The position numbers and the translations under genes are program-made. A DNA stretch of 64,000 bases from NCBI GenBank assembly GCA_037349105.1, contig JAYJMM010000120.1, positions 2,129,001 to 2,193,000 of the forward strand, written 5' to 3'. Positions 1 to 10,900 of this stretch are shown here, piece after piece (within the stretch, counting starts at the first letter, position 1; every line of letters starts with the position of its first letter). Origin of the DNA: Limnomonas spitsbergensis. Taxonomy: Eukaryota > Chlorophyta > Chlorophyceae > Chlamydomonadales. The notes under the pieces were generated by a model. That model searched no databases. It was not told the origin of the DNA and saw nothing but the letters and a program-made list of their open reading frames with translations.

Positions 1-1456
1 GGCGGGGATACTTTGGGCTGCCTTTTCCTTTTGGGGGGCGGTATTTCTCTTTCCTTTGTGTTCTTCTCCATGTTTCCATTTTCTCTTAAGTTTCATTCCT
101 TATCTCCCAACGGGACAGTCGGTCACCCACACGGCTGAGCCTTTTTGAGCAGGGCCCAGAGGTGTAATGTCATTGACCATGCCCATTGCCCACACCCACC
201 TGGCCAGCCAGCACTCACAAGCACCGACCTGACAGGTGACAGTGAGACCAATAGTTAACCATACTCAAAGATAACATTCTGATAAACGGTTTCAGTACAA
301 ATGGAGTAAGCTCACATCTACTGGTAACCTACCGATGGGACCGAACAGAATACCAAAGGCATGACACTGGGCATGACATGCAGGCAGAGGCACCTTCACA
401 TCAGCACCATAACAAAAGCAAGGTCACCAGACATGTGTTCCAGAATTATTGCGAGGGAAAAGGTTGCCGTCAAAGCCTCACCAAGCTGCATGTACTGGCC
501 TTGCTATTAGACCCAAATAGAAGTTGGGAATACCGGCGGACAACAAATGTATGGGACAGGCCCACGTCACGCTAGAAGCTCTGTTTTCTTCCTTTCTTTC
601 GAGCCTTGCAACATATGGATTATCTTGCTTGCTATTTTCACCATGTCTCTTTCAATACACTTAGACCTACCAATTAGTATCATGTATTTTACATTTCACG
701 AATGGTGGGCTCTGTGACGCTTTCATCTGGGACCTGCAAATAGGTCATAATCCCACACGTAAGTGCTGCGCTAACTTCGAGCAAAGGTTTCGAGCATTCC
801 TTGTCCCGGAAGTCCCTGTTGCACAGCCTGGGCCAGCATCGCGTCAGCTCACCCTTGTAAATGCCATGAAACAAGTATGCTTCCTATCCGTGATGGCAGG
901 AAACACTGTTTCGTCACCATGACGGAGCGAGGGGAGAGAGATATATACCTTTATGAGACGATGCAGGCTCTAGAGGTGAGACCTGCCACCCCAGACCGAC
1001 AGCGCAGACAGTCTAACGGAGCAGACGAATAGGGGGGCATCGCCCATGGAGGTCGTACATGCATATGCAGTCGGGTGTGGGGCAATGAGTGCATGATGAA
1101 ATGCCATGTGCCAATTAGGGCATGGGATCGACAGGCAGCGGTCTATCTTGCCCATCTCGTCACTGTACACCTCTGTGCACATAAGCGTGTGTATATGTGC
1201 ATGCGTGCGTGTGTGTGAGAGAGAGGGAGTGTCTATGTGCCTGTGTGTGGGGGTATGTCAGTGTGTGCGTGTGCGTCTGCACGCATTCACATATCAGCAT
1301 CGTCAATTGGTCTGATGGGCCTTCTCCGGAGCCGTGAAGGTGCCACCAGAGCCTTTTGCATGGGATTACTTTCCATGAGCACGGAAAGACAAGGACCAGA
1401 CCTATATACATGATAGCAGGTTTCATGAGGTCTCAGGAGTGCATTCTGCAAAGGCA
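1..1456. other. 5' flank, no supported gene
   Basis: I see no convincing coding region. Short open frames lack a recognisable domain or a phase-consistent splice partner. A GT-rich simple-sequence patch lies at about 1180-1275. The stretch may be upstream intron or promoter sequence of the coiled-coil gene that starts to the right. Confidence 0.5.
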
Positions 1457-1621
1457 ATGAAAGGATATTTTAAGCGAGTGCCTCATCATGTCATGTCTGC
1501 CTCACTCCCGCCTGGCTGTTCCACTGAGGAACCATGCATGTCCCCAAACCCTCACCTCCCCTTACCCTCCGACCCCGCTCCGCCATGTCCAACAACCTGC
1601 TGCCCCCTTGGGACCTGCCAG

Positions 1622-1960
1622 GCAGAGAATGCCAGGCTTGAGAGCCAGCTCGGCGAGTGCCGCCTCAGCCTTGCATCCCAAGATGTCCAACTGGACCAGT
1701 GCCGCCTCGGCCTTGCATCCCAGGACCTCGAACTGAACCAACTACGCGCTCAGCTCGCCGGCGAGGCCGGTCGCGCCACTTCAGCCCTGGCTAGGCTGGC
1801 GGCGAGCGAGGATCGTGGCGCTCTGATAGCTGTCCTGCTGAAGGACAGCGAGCAGCAGCTGAGGCAGCTGCAGCAGGCCCTGTCTGAGCAGCAGCAGGGG
1901 ACCGGAGCTGGGGAAACAGAGGCTAGGCTGAGGAGGGAGCTTCAGGAGGCGAGGGAGCAG
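1622..1960 (+). CDS. Exon: coiled-coil segment
   Basis: 113 codons, phase 0 at both ends. The acceptor is CTGCCAG and the donor is GAGCAG|GTGACT. The peptide repeats a short Leu/Gln/Ser motif (LASQDVQLDQCRL then LASQDLELNQLR) and ends in a Glu/Gln/Arg-rich coiled coil. The frame is open upstream to in-frame ATGs at 1457 and 1493, so this may be the first coding exon with a Pro-rich N-terminus. Confidence 0.7.
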
Positions 1961-4900
1961 GTGACTGGGCGCCTCCGCTACTAGGAGGGAGGTTTGTGAC
2001 GGGGCTCGTGACTGAAAAGTGTGTGGCGTGTGCAGTTGCGCACCCGATGCCTTTTCTCCACACGCCCAGCCAAAGACGTTTGGCAGAGGGCGGCAGTGAC
2101 AGGGTCCTGTGCGGCCACAGCAGGGAGAAAGGGACAGCAGGGGCAGGCTATTTTCTTCTACGCTTTGATATGCTGGCCTCTTCATGACTCCCATCCCCTG
2201 ACCCTCTTAGCCAGCGCAAGGATGATGGGGGGGGGGTTCTGAGAGAGCGAGGGGTGAAGAGGGAGAGGACGTCATGTCATGGGCTTGAAACCCCAGTCTG
2301 AGAGGGAGAGAGGCACTTCAGAAGAACGAAGAGCTCACATAGCGGTGGTTAACGTTTAGCCCCTCTGCTTCGGGGAAAACTGCAAGTTTAGTCAAATGCC
2401 CAAGCGCGCTGTTCCCCTCTGGTTTCCATTGGGAATTAGCGCGCTTCTGTCAGACTGCTTGGGGACCCCAAATTAGTCCTCTGGTTGAGCTGCCACGCCT
2501 AACAGCTCGAATACGTCTCTATCAGTTTGAAAGCCGAGCGACCTCCTGTAGACAGCTCCGAAAACACACAGAGATCCACCCATTGGATCCGGCACTCAAC
2601 GATGCTTAAACGACCTATCGCTGACAACCCCCTTTGATTATGTCTTTGCAACTGGTCTCCCAGGTGGCCAATCTTCTGCAGAGGGATGCAGACAGCCAGA
2701 GCAGTGCTGGCGAGAGCGAGGAGACACAGACAAAAGTACTGCGCATGCAGGTGCGCTGGTTTCGGTGCACCCTAAACCCTAAACCCTAATCTAGCGCTAG
2801 TTTCGGTGCACCACTCCACAGCACACCAGTATGCTCAGCACACAGGTTGCATGCACCTGGCATGCGGGCCTTTCAGCACCCAATCGGCTGTGCGGAACAT
2901 TGTGAAGCTTCCAGCCCCTGTGCTGCAAAGCCCGGTAACCTAGGGGTTGTCGACCACTGCCTGCCAGAGTAGTTTGCTCATGCCAGCACATGGTCGGACC
3001 AGCCTTGCAAAGGGGTCCCGGGAAAAAATATGCATGGTCGGCCCCGACAAAAAAAATTGCAGGGGTGGTTCTTAGGCCTGCATGGTCTGCTTGGAAAAAA
3101 CACAAGCAGACAGCTGGTGGGAGCAATACTTACAGGCATGCCCTCACGGGCTTACACAATCTCCACACAGTAGTTAGCCTTGCCTCCTTCTGTGATGAGT
3201 AGGGCAGGCAACCTCGTATAGGGACTTATACGGTCATTGCCTGACACTGTCGCAGGGGGGGCGTGAACGGTGACGCCTGGCGTCGCCGTCATGCCGGTGC
3301 ACTCCGGTTGCATCCCGTGCCTCTGCCCCACAACAGCTCACCTCTTAACGCTGCAGGGTTCCCACTTTTGACCCGTCCCTGCGCAGCGATCCTTGTTCCT
3401 CATTACCCGCTGTGCAGGGTTCCTTGTTCCTCATTACCCGCTGTGCAGGGTTCCTTGTTCCTCATTACCCGCTGTGCAGGGTTCCTTGTTCCTCATTACC
3501 TGCTGTGCAGGGTTCCTTGTTCCTCATTACCCGCTGTGCAGGGTTCCTTGTTCCTCATAACCCGCTGTGCAGGGTTCCTTGTTCCTCATTACCCGCTGTG
3601 CAGGGTTCCTTGTTCCTCATTACCCGCTGTGCAGGGTTCCTTGTTCCTCATTACCCGCTGTGCAGGGTTCCTTGTTCCTCATTACCTGCTGTGCAGGGTT
3701 CCTTGTTCCTCATTACCCGCTGTGCAGGGTTCCTTGTTCCTCATTACCCGCTGTGCAGGGTTCCTTGTTCCTCATTACCTGCTGTGCAGGGTTCCTTGTT
3801 CCTCATTACCTGCTGTGCAGGGTTCCTTGTTCCTCATTACCCGCTGTGCAGGGTTCCTTGTTCCTCATTACCCGCTGTGCAGGGTTCCTTGTTCCTCATT
3901 ACCTGCTGTGCAGGGTTCCTTGTTCCTCATTACCCGCTGTGCAGGGTTCCTTGTTCCTCATTACCCGCTGTGCAGGGTTCCTTGTTCCTCATTACCTGCT
4001 GTGCAGGGTTCCTTGTTCCTCATTACCTGCTGTGCAGGGTTCCTTGTTCCTCATTACCTGCTGTGCAGGGTTCCTTGTTCCTCATTACCTGCTGTGCAGG
4101 GTTCCTTGTTCCTCATTACCCGCTGTGCAGGGTTCCTTGTTCCTCATTACCCGCTGTGCAGGGTTCCTTGTTCCTCATTACCTGCTGTGCAGGGTTCCTT
4201 GCTCCTCATTACCTGCTGTGCAGGGTTCCTTGTTCCTCATTACCTGCTGTGCAGGGTTCCTTGTTCCTCATTACCCGCTGTGCAGGGTTCCTTGCTCCTC
4301 ATTACCCGCTGTGCAGGGTTCCTTGCTCCTCATTACCCGCTGTGCAGGGTTCCTTGTTCCTCATTACCCGCTGTGCAGGGTTCCTTGCTCCTCATTACCC
4401 GCTGTGCAGGGTTCCTTGTTCCTCATTACCCGCTGTGCAGGGTTCCTTGTTCCTCATTACCTGCTGTGCAGGGTTCCTTGTTCCTCATTACCCGCTGTGC
4501 AGGGTTCCTTGCTCCTCATTACCTGCTGTGCAGGGTTCCTTGTTCCTCATTACCCGCTGTGCAGGGTTCCTTGTTCCTCATTACCCGCTGTGCAGGGTTC
4601 CTTGCTCCTCATTACCCGCTGTGCAGGGTTCCTTGTTCCTCATTACCCGCTGTGCAGGGTTCCTTGTTCCTCATTACCCGCTGTGCAGGGTTCCTTGTTC
4701 CTCATTACCCGCTGTGCAGGGTTCCTTGTTCCTCATTACCCGCTGTGCAGGGTTCCTTGCTCCTCATTACCCGCTGTGCAGGGATCCTTGTTCCTCATTA
4801 CCCGCTGTGCAGGGTTCCTTGTTCCTCATTACCTGCTGTGCAGGGTTCCTTGTTCCTCATTACCCGCTGTGCAGGGTTCCTTGTTCCTCATTACCCGCTG

Positions 4901-7900
4901 TGCAGGGTTCCTTGTTCCTCATTACCCGCTGTGCAGGGTTCCTTGTTCCTCATTACCCGCTGTGCAGGGTTCCTTGTTCCTCATTACCCGCTGTGCAGGG
5001 TTCCTTGTTCCTCATTACCCGCTGTGCAGGGTTCCTTGTTCCTCATTACCCGCTGTGCAGGGTTCCTTGTTCCTCATTACCCGCTGTGCAGGGTTCCTTG
5101 TTCCTCATTACCCGCTGTGCAGGGTTCCTTGTTCCTCATTACCCGCTGTGCAGGGTTCCTTGCTCCTCATTACCCGCTTGTTCCTCATTACCCGCTGTGC
5201 AGGGTTCCTTGTTCCTCATTACCCGCTGTGCAGGGTTCCTTGTTCCTCATTACCCGCTGTGCAGGGTTCCTTGTTCCTCATTACCCGCTGTGCAGGGTTC
5301 CTTGTTCCTCATTACCCGCTGTGCAGGGTTCCTTGTTCCTCATTACCCGCTGTGCAGGGTTCCTTGCTCCTCATTACCCGCTGTGCAGGGTTCCTTGTTC
5401 CTCATTACCCGCTGTGCAGGGTTCCTTGTTCCTCATTACCCGCTGTGCAGGGTTCCTTGTTCCTCATTACCCGCTGTGCAGGGTTCCTTGTTCCTCATTA
5501 CCCGCTGTGCAGGGTTCCTTGTTCCTCATTACCCGCTGTGCAGGGTTCCTTGTTCCTCATTACCCGCTGTGCAGGGTTCCTTGTTCCTCATTACCCGCTG
5601 TGCAGGGTTCCTTGCTCCTCATTACCCGCTGTGCAGGGTTCCTTGTTCCTCATTACCCGCTTGTTCCTCATTACCCGCTGTGCAGGGTTCCGTGTTCCTC
5701 ATTACCCGCCTGTTCCTCATTACCCGCTTGTTCCTCATTACCCGCTGTGCAGGGTTCCTTGTTCCTCATTACCCGCTTGTTCCTCATTACCCGCTGTGCA
5801 GGGTTCCTTGCTCCTCATTACCCGCTGTGCAGGGTTCCTTGTTCCTCATTACCCGCTGTGCAGGGTTCCTTGTTCCTCATTACCCGCTGTGCAGGGTTCC
5901 TTGTTCCTCATTACCCGCTGTGCAGGGTTCCTTGTTCCTCATTACCCGCTGTGCAGGGTTCCTTGTTCCTCATTACCCGCTGTGCAGGGTTCCTTGTTCC
6001 TCATTACCCGCTGTGCAGGGTTCCTTGTTCCTCATTACCCGCTGTGCAGGGTTCCTTGTTCCTCATTACCCGCTGTGCAGGGTTCCTTGTTCCTCATTAC
6101 CCGCTGTGCAGGGTTCCTTGTTCCTCATTACCCGCTGTGCAGGGTTCCTTGTTCCTCATTACCCGCTGTGCAGGGTTCCTTGTTCCTCATTACCCGCTGT
6201 GCAGGGTTCCTTGTTCCTCATTACCCGCTGTGCAGGGTTCCTTGTTCCTCATTACCCGCTGTGCAGGGTTCCTTGCTCCTCATTACCCGCTTGTTCCTCA
6301 TTACCCGCTGTGGCAGGGTTCCTTGTTCCTCATTACCCGCTGTGCAGGGTTCCTTGTTCCTCATTACCCGCTGTGCAGGGTTCCTTGTTCCTCATTACCC
6401 GCTGTGCAGGGTTCCTTGTTCCTCATTACCCGCTGTGCAGGGTTCCTTGTTCCTCATTACCCGCTGTGCAGGGTTCCTTGTTCCTCATTACCCGCTGTGC
6501 AGGGTTCCTTGTTCCTCATTACCCGCTGTGCAGGGTTCCTTGTTCCTCATTACCCGCTGTGCAGGGTTCCTTGTTCCTCATTACCCGCTGTGCAGGGTTC
6601 CTTGTTCCTCATTACCCGCTGTGCAGGGTTCCTTGTTCCTCATCACCCGCTGTGCAGGGTTCCTTGCTCCTCATTACCCGCTGTGCAGGGTTCCTTGTTC
6701 CTCATTACCCGCTTGTTCCTCATTACCCGCTGTGCAGGGTTCCTTGTTCCTCATTACCCGCTTGTTCCTCATTACCCGCTTGTTCCTCATTACCCGCTGT
6801 GCAGGGTTCCTTGTTCCTCATTACCCGCTTGTTCCTCATTACCCGCTGTGCAGGGTTCCTTGCTCCTCATTACCCGCTGTGCAGGGTTCCTTGTTCCTCA
6901 TTACCCGCTGTGCAGGGTTCCTTGTTCCTCATTACCCGCTGTGCAGGGTTCCTTGCTCCTCATTACCCGCTGTGCAGGGTTCCTTGTTCCTCATTACCCG
7001 CTGTGCAGGGTTCCTTGTTCCTCATTACCCGCTGTGCAGGGTTCCTTGTTCCTCATTACCCGCTGTGCAGGGTTCCTTGTTCCTCATTACCCGCTGTGCA
7101 GGGTTCCTTGTTCCTCATTACCCGCTGTGCAGGGTTCCTTGTTCCTCATTACCCGCTGTGCAGGGTTCCTTGCTCCTCATTACCCAGCTGTGCAGGTGTT
7201 CCTTGCTCCTCATTTACCCGCTGTGCAGGGTTCCTTGTTCCTCATTACCCGCCGTACAGGTTCCTTGCTCCTCATTACCCGCTTGTTCCTCATTACCCGC
7301 TGTGCAGGGTTCCTTGTTCCTCATTACCCGCTGTGCAGGGTTCCTTGTTCCTCATTACCCGCTTGCTCCTCATTACCCGCTGTGCAGGGTTCCTTGCTCC
7401 TCATTACCCGCTGTGCAGGGTTCCTTGTTCCTCATTACCCGCTGTGCAGGGTTCCTTGCTCCTCATTACCCGCTGTGCAGGGTTTCCTTGTTCCTCATTA
7501 AACCCCTGTGCAGGTTCCTTGTTCCTCATTACCCGCTGTGCAGGGTTCCTTGTATCCTCATTACCCCGCTGTGCAGGGTTCCTGCTCCTCATTACCCGCT
7601 GTGCAGGGTTCCTTGTTCCTCATTACCCGCTGTGCAGGGTTCCTTGTTCCTCATTACCCGCTGTGCAGGGTTCCTTGTTCCTCATTACCCGCTGTGCAGG
7701 GTTCCTTGCTCCTCATTACCCTGTGCAGGGTTCCTTGTTCCTCATTACCCGCTGTGCAGGGTTCCTTGTTCCTCATTACCCGCTGTGCAGGGTTCCCTTG
7801 TTCCTCATTACCCGCTGTGCAGGGTTCCTTGCTCCTCATTACCCGCTGTGCAGGGTTCCTTGTTCCTCATTACCCGCTGTGCAGGGTTCCTTGTTCCTCA

Positions 7901-10900
7901 TTACCCGCTGTGCAGGGTTCCTTGTTCCTCATTACCCGCTGTGCAGGGTTCCTTGTTCCTCATTACCGCTGTGCAGGGTTCCTTGTTCCTCATTACCCGC
8001 TGTGCAGGGTTCCTTGTTCCTCATTACCCGCTGTGCAGGGTTCCTTGTTCCTCATTACCCGCTGTGCAGGGTTCCTTGTTCCTCATTACCCGCTGTGCAG
8101 GGTTCCTTGTTCCTCATTACCCGCTGTGCAGGGTTCCTTGTTCCTCATTACCGCTGTGCAGGGTTCCTTGTTCCTCATTACCCGCTGTGCAGGGTTCCTT
8201 GTTCCTCATTACCCGCTGTGCAGGGTTCCTTGTTCCTCATTACCCGCTGTGCAGGGTTCCTTGCTCCTCATTACCCGCTGTGCAGGGTTCCTTGTTCCTC
8301 ATTACCCGCTGTGCAGGGTTCCTTGTTCCTCATTACCCGCTGTGCAGGGTTCCTTGTTCCTCATTACCCGCTGTGCAGGGTTCCTTGCTTCCTCATTACC
8401 CGCTGTGCAGGGTTCCTTGTTCCTCATTACCCGCTGTGCAGGGTTTCCTTGTTCCTCATTACCCGCTGTGCAGGGTTCCTTGTTCCTCATTACCCGCTGT
8501 GCAGGGGTTCCTTGTTCCTCATTACCCGCTGTGCAGGGTTCCTTGTTCCTCATTACCCGCTGTGCAGGGTTCCTTGTTCCTCATTACCCGCTGTGCAGGG
8601 TTCCTTGTTCCTCATTACCCGCTGTGCAGGGTTCCTTGTTCCTCATTACCCGCTGTGCAGGGTTCCTTGTCTCCTCATTACCCGGGTCCTCATTATCCGC
8701 TGTGCAGGGTTCCTTGCCTCCTCATTACCCGCTTGTTCCTCATTACCCGCTGTGCAGGGTTCCTTGTTCCTCATTACCCGCTGTGCAGGGTTCCTTGTTC
8801 CTCATTACCCGCTGTGCAGGGTTCCTTGCTCCTCATTACCCGCTGTGCAGGGTTCCTTGTTCCTCATTACCCGCTGTGCAGGGTTCCTTGTTCCTCATTA
8901 CCCGCTGTGCAGGGTTCCTTGTTCCTCATTACCCGCTGTGCAGGGTTCCTTGTTCCTCATTACCCGCTGTGCAGGGTTCCTTGTTCCTCATTACCCGCTG
9001 TGCAGGGTTCCTTGTTCCTCATTACCCGCTGTGCAGGGTTCCTTGTTCCTCATTACCCGCTGTGCAGGGTTCCTTGTTCCTCATTACCCGCTGTGCAGGG
9101 TTCCTTGTTCCTCATTACCCGCTGTGCAGGGTTCCTTGTTCCTCATTACCCGCTGTGCAGGGTTCCTTGTTCCTCATTACCCGCTGTGCAGGGTTCCTTG
9201 TTCCTCATTACCCGCTTGTTCCTCATTACCCGCTGTGCAGGGTTCCTTGTTCCTCATTACCCGCTGTGCAGGGGTTCCTTGTTCCTCATTACCCGCTGTG
9301 CAGGGTTCCTTGTTCCTCATTACCCGCTGTGCAGGGTTCCTTGTTCCTCATTACCCGCTGTGCAGGGTTCCTTGTTCCTCATTACCCGCTGTGCAGGGTT
9401 CCTTGTTCCTCATTACCCGCTGTGCAGGGTTCCTTGTTCCTCATTACCCGCTGTGCAGGGTTCCTTGTTCCTCATTACCCGCTGTGCAGGGTTCCTTGTT
9501 CCTCATTACCCGCTGTGCAGGGTTCCTTGTTCCTCATTACCCGCTGTGCAGGGTTCCTTGTTCCTCATTACCCGCTGTGCAGGGTTCCTTGTTCCTCATT
9601 ACCCGCTGTGCAGGGTTCCTTGTTCCTCATTACCCGCTGTGCAGGGTTCCTTGTTCCTCATTACCCGCTGTGCAGGGTTCCTTGTTCCTCATTACCCGCT
9701 GTGCAGGGTTCCTTGTTCCTCATTACCAGCGCTTGTGCAGGGATTCCTTGTTCCGCATTAACCGCCTGTGCAAGGGTTCCTTGGTTCCTCATTAACAACT
9801 GCTGTGGAGGCAGGGTTCACATTGGTCCTCATTAACCAGCGACTGTGGCAGGGTTCCTTGTTCCTCATTACCCGCTGTGTCAGGTTGCTCCTTGTTCCTC
9901 ATTACCAATCGCTGTGGGGGCAGGGTTCCTTGTTCCTCATTACCCGCTGGTGGCAGAGGTTCCTATGTTCCTTCATTACCGCTGTGCAGGGTGCCTTGTT
10001 CCTCATTACCACGCGGTAGGCAGGGTTCCGTGTTCCTCATTACCGCCGCGTGTGCGAGAGGTTCCTATGTTCCTCATTACCACGCTGTGGCAGGGTTCCC
10101 TTGTTCCTCATTACGCCGATGTGCAGGCGTTCCTTGTGACTCATTACCGCGCTGTGCAGGTTCACGTGCTTCCAGCATTACCGCTGTGCAGGGTATCGTG
10201 CTCCTCATTAACAGCGCTGTGGCAAGGGTTCCTTGTTCCTCATTACCCGCTGTGCAGGGGTTCCTTGTTCTTCCTCATTACCGCTGCTGTGGCAGGGTTC
10301 CTTGTTCCTCATTACCACGCTAGTGCAGGGTTCCTTGTTCCTCATTACCCGCTGTGCAGGGTTCCTTGTTCCTCATTACCCGCTGTGCAGGGTTCCTTGT
10401 TCCTCATTACCCGATGTGCAGGGTTCCTTGTTCCTCATTACCCGCTGTGCAGGGTTCCTTGTTCCTCATTACCCGCTGTGCAGGGTTCCTTGTTCCTCAT
10501 TACCCGCTTGTTCCTCATTACCCGCTGTGCAGGGTTCCTTGCTCCTCATTACCCGCTGTGCAGGTTCCTTGTTCCTCATTACCCGCTGTGCAGGGTTCCT
10601 TGTTCCTCATTACCCGCTGTGCAGGGTTCCTTGTTCCTCATTACCCGCTGTGCAGGGTTCCTTGTCCTCATTACCCGCTGTGCAGGGTTCCTTGTTCCTC
10701 ATTACCCGCTGTGCAGGGTTCCTTGTTCCTCATTACCCGCTGTGCAGGGTCCTTGTTCCTCATTACCCGCTGTGCAGGGTTCCTTGTTCCTCATTACCCG
10801 CTGTGCAGGGTTCCTTGTTCCTCATTACCCGCTGTGCAGGGTTCCTTGTTCCTCATTACCCGCTGTGCAGGGTTTGTTCTCATTAACCCCCTTGTTCCTC

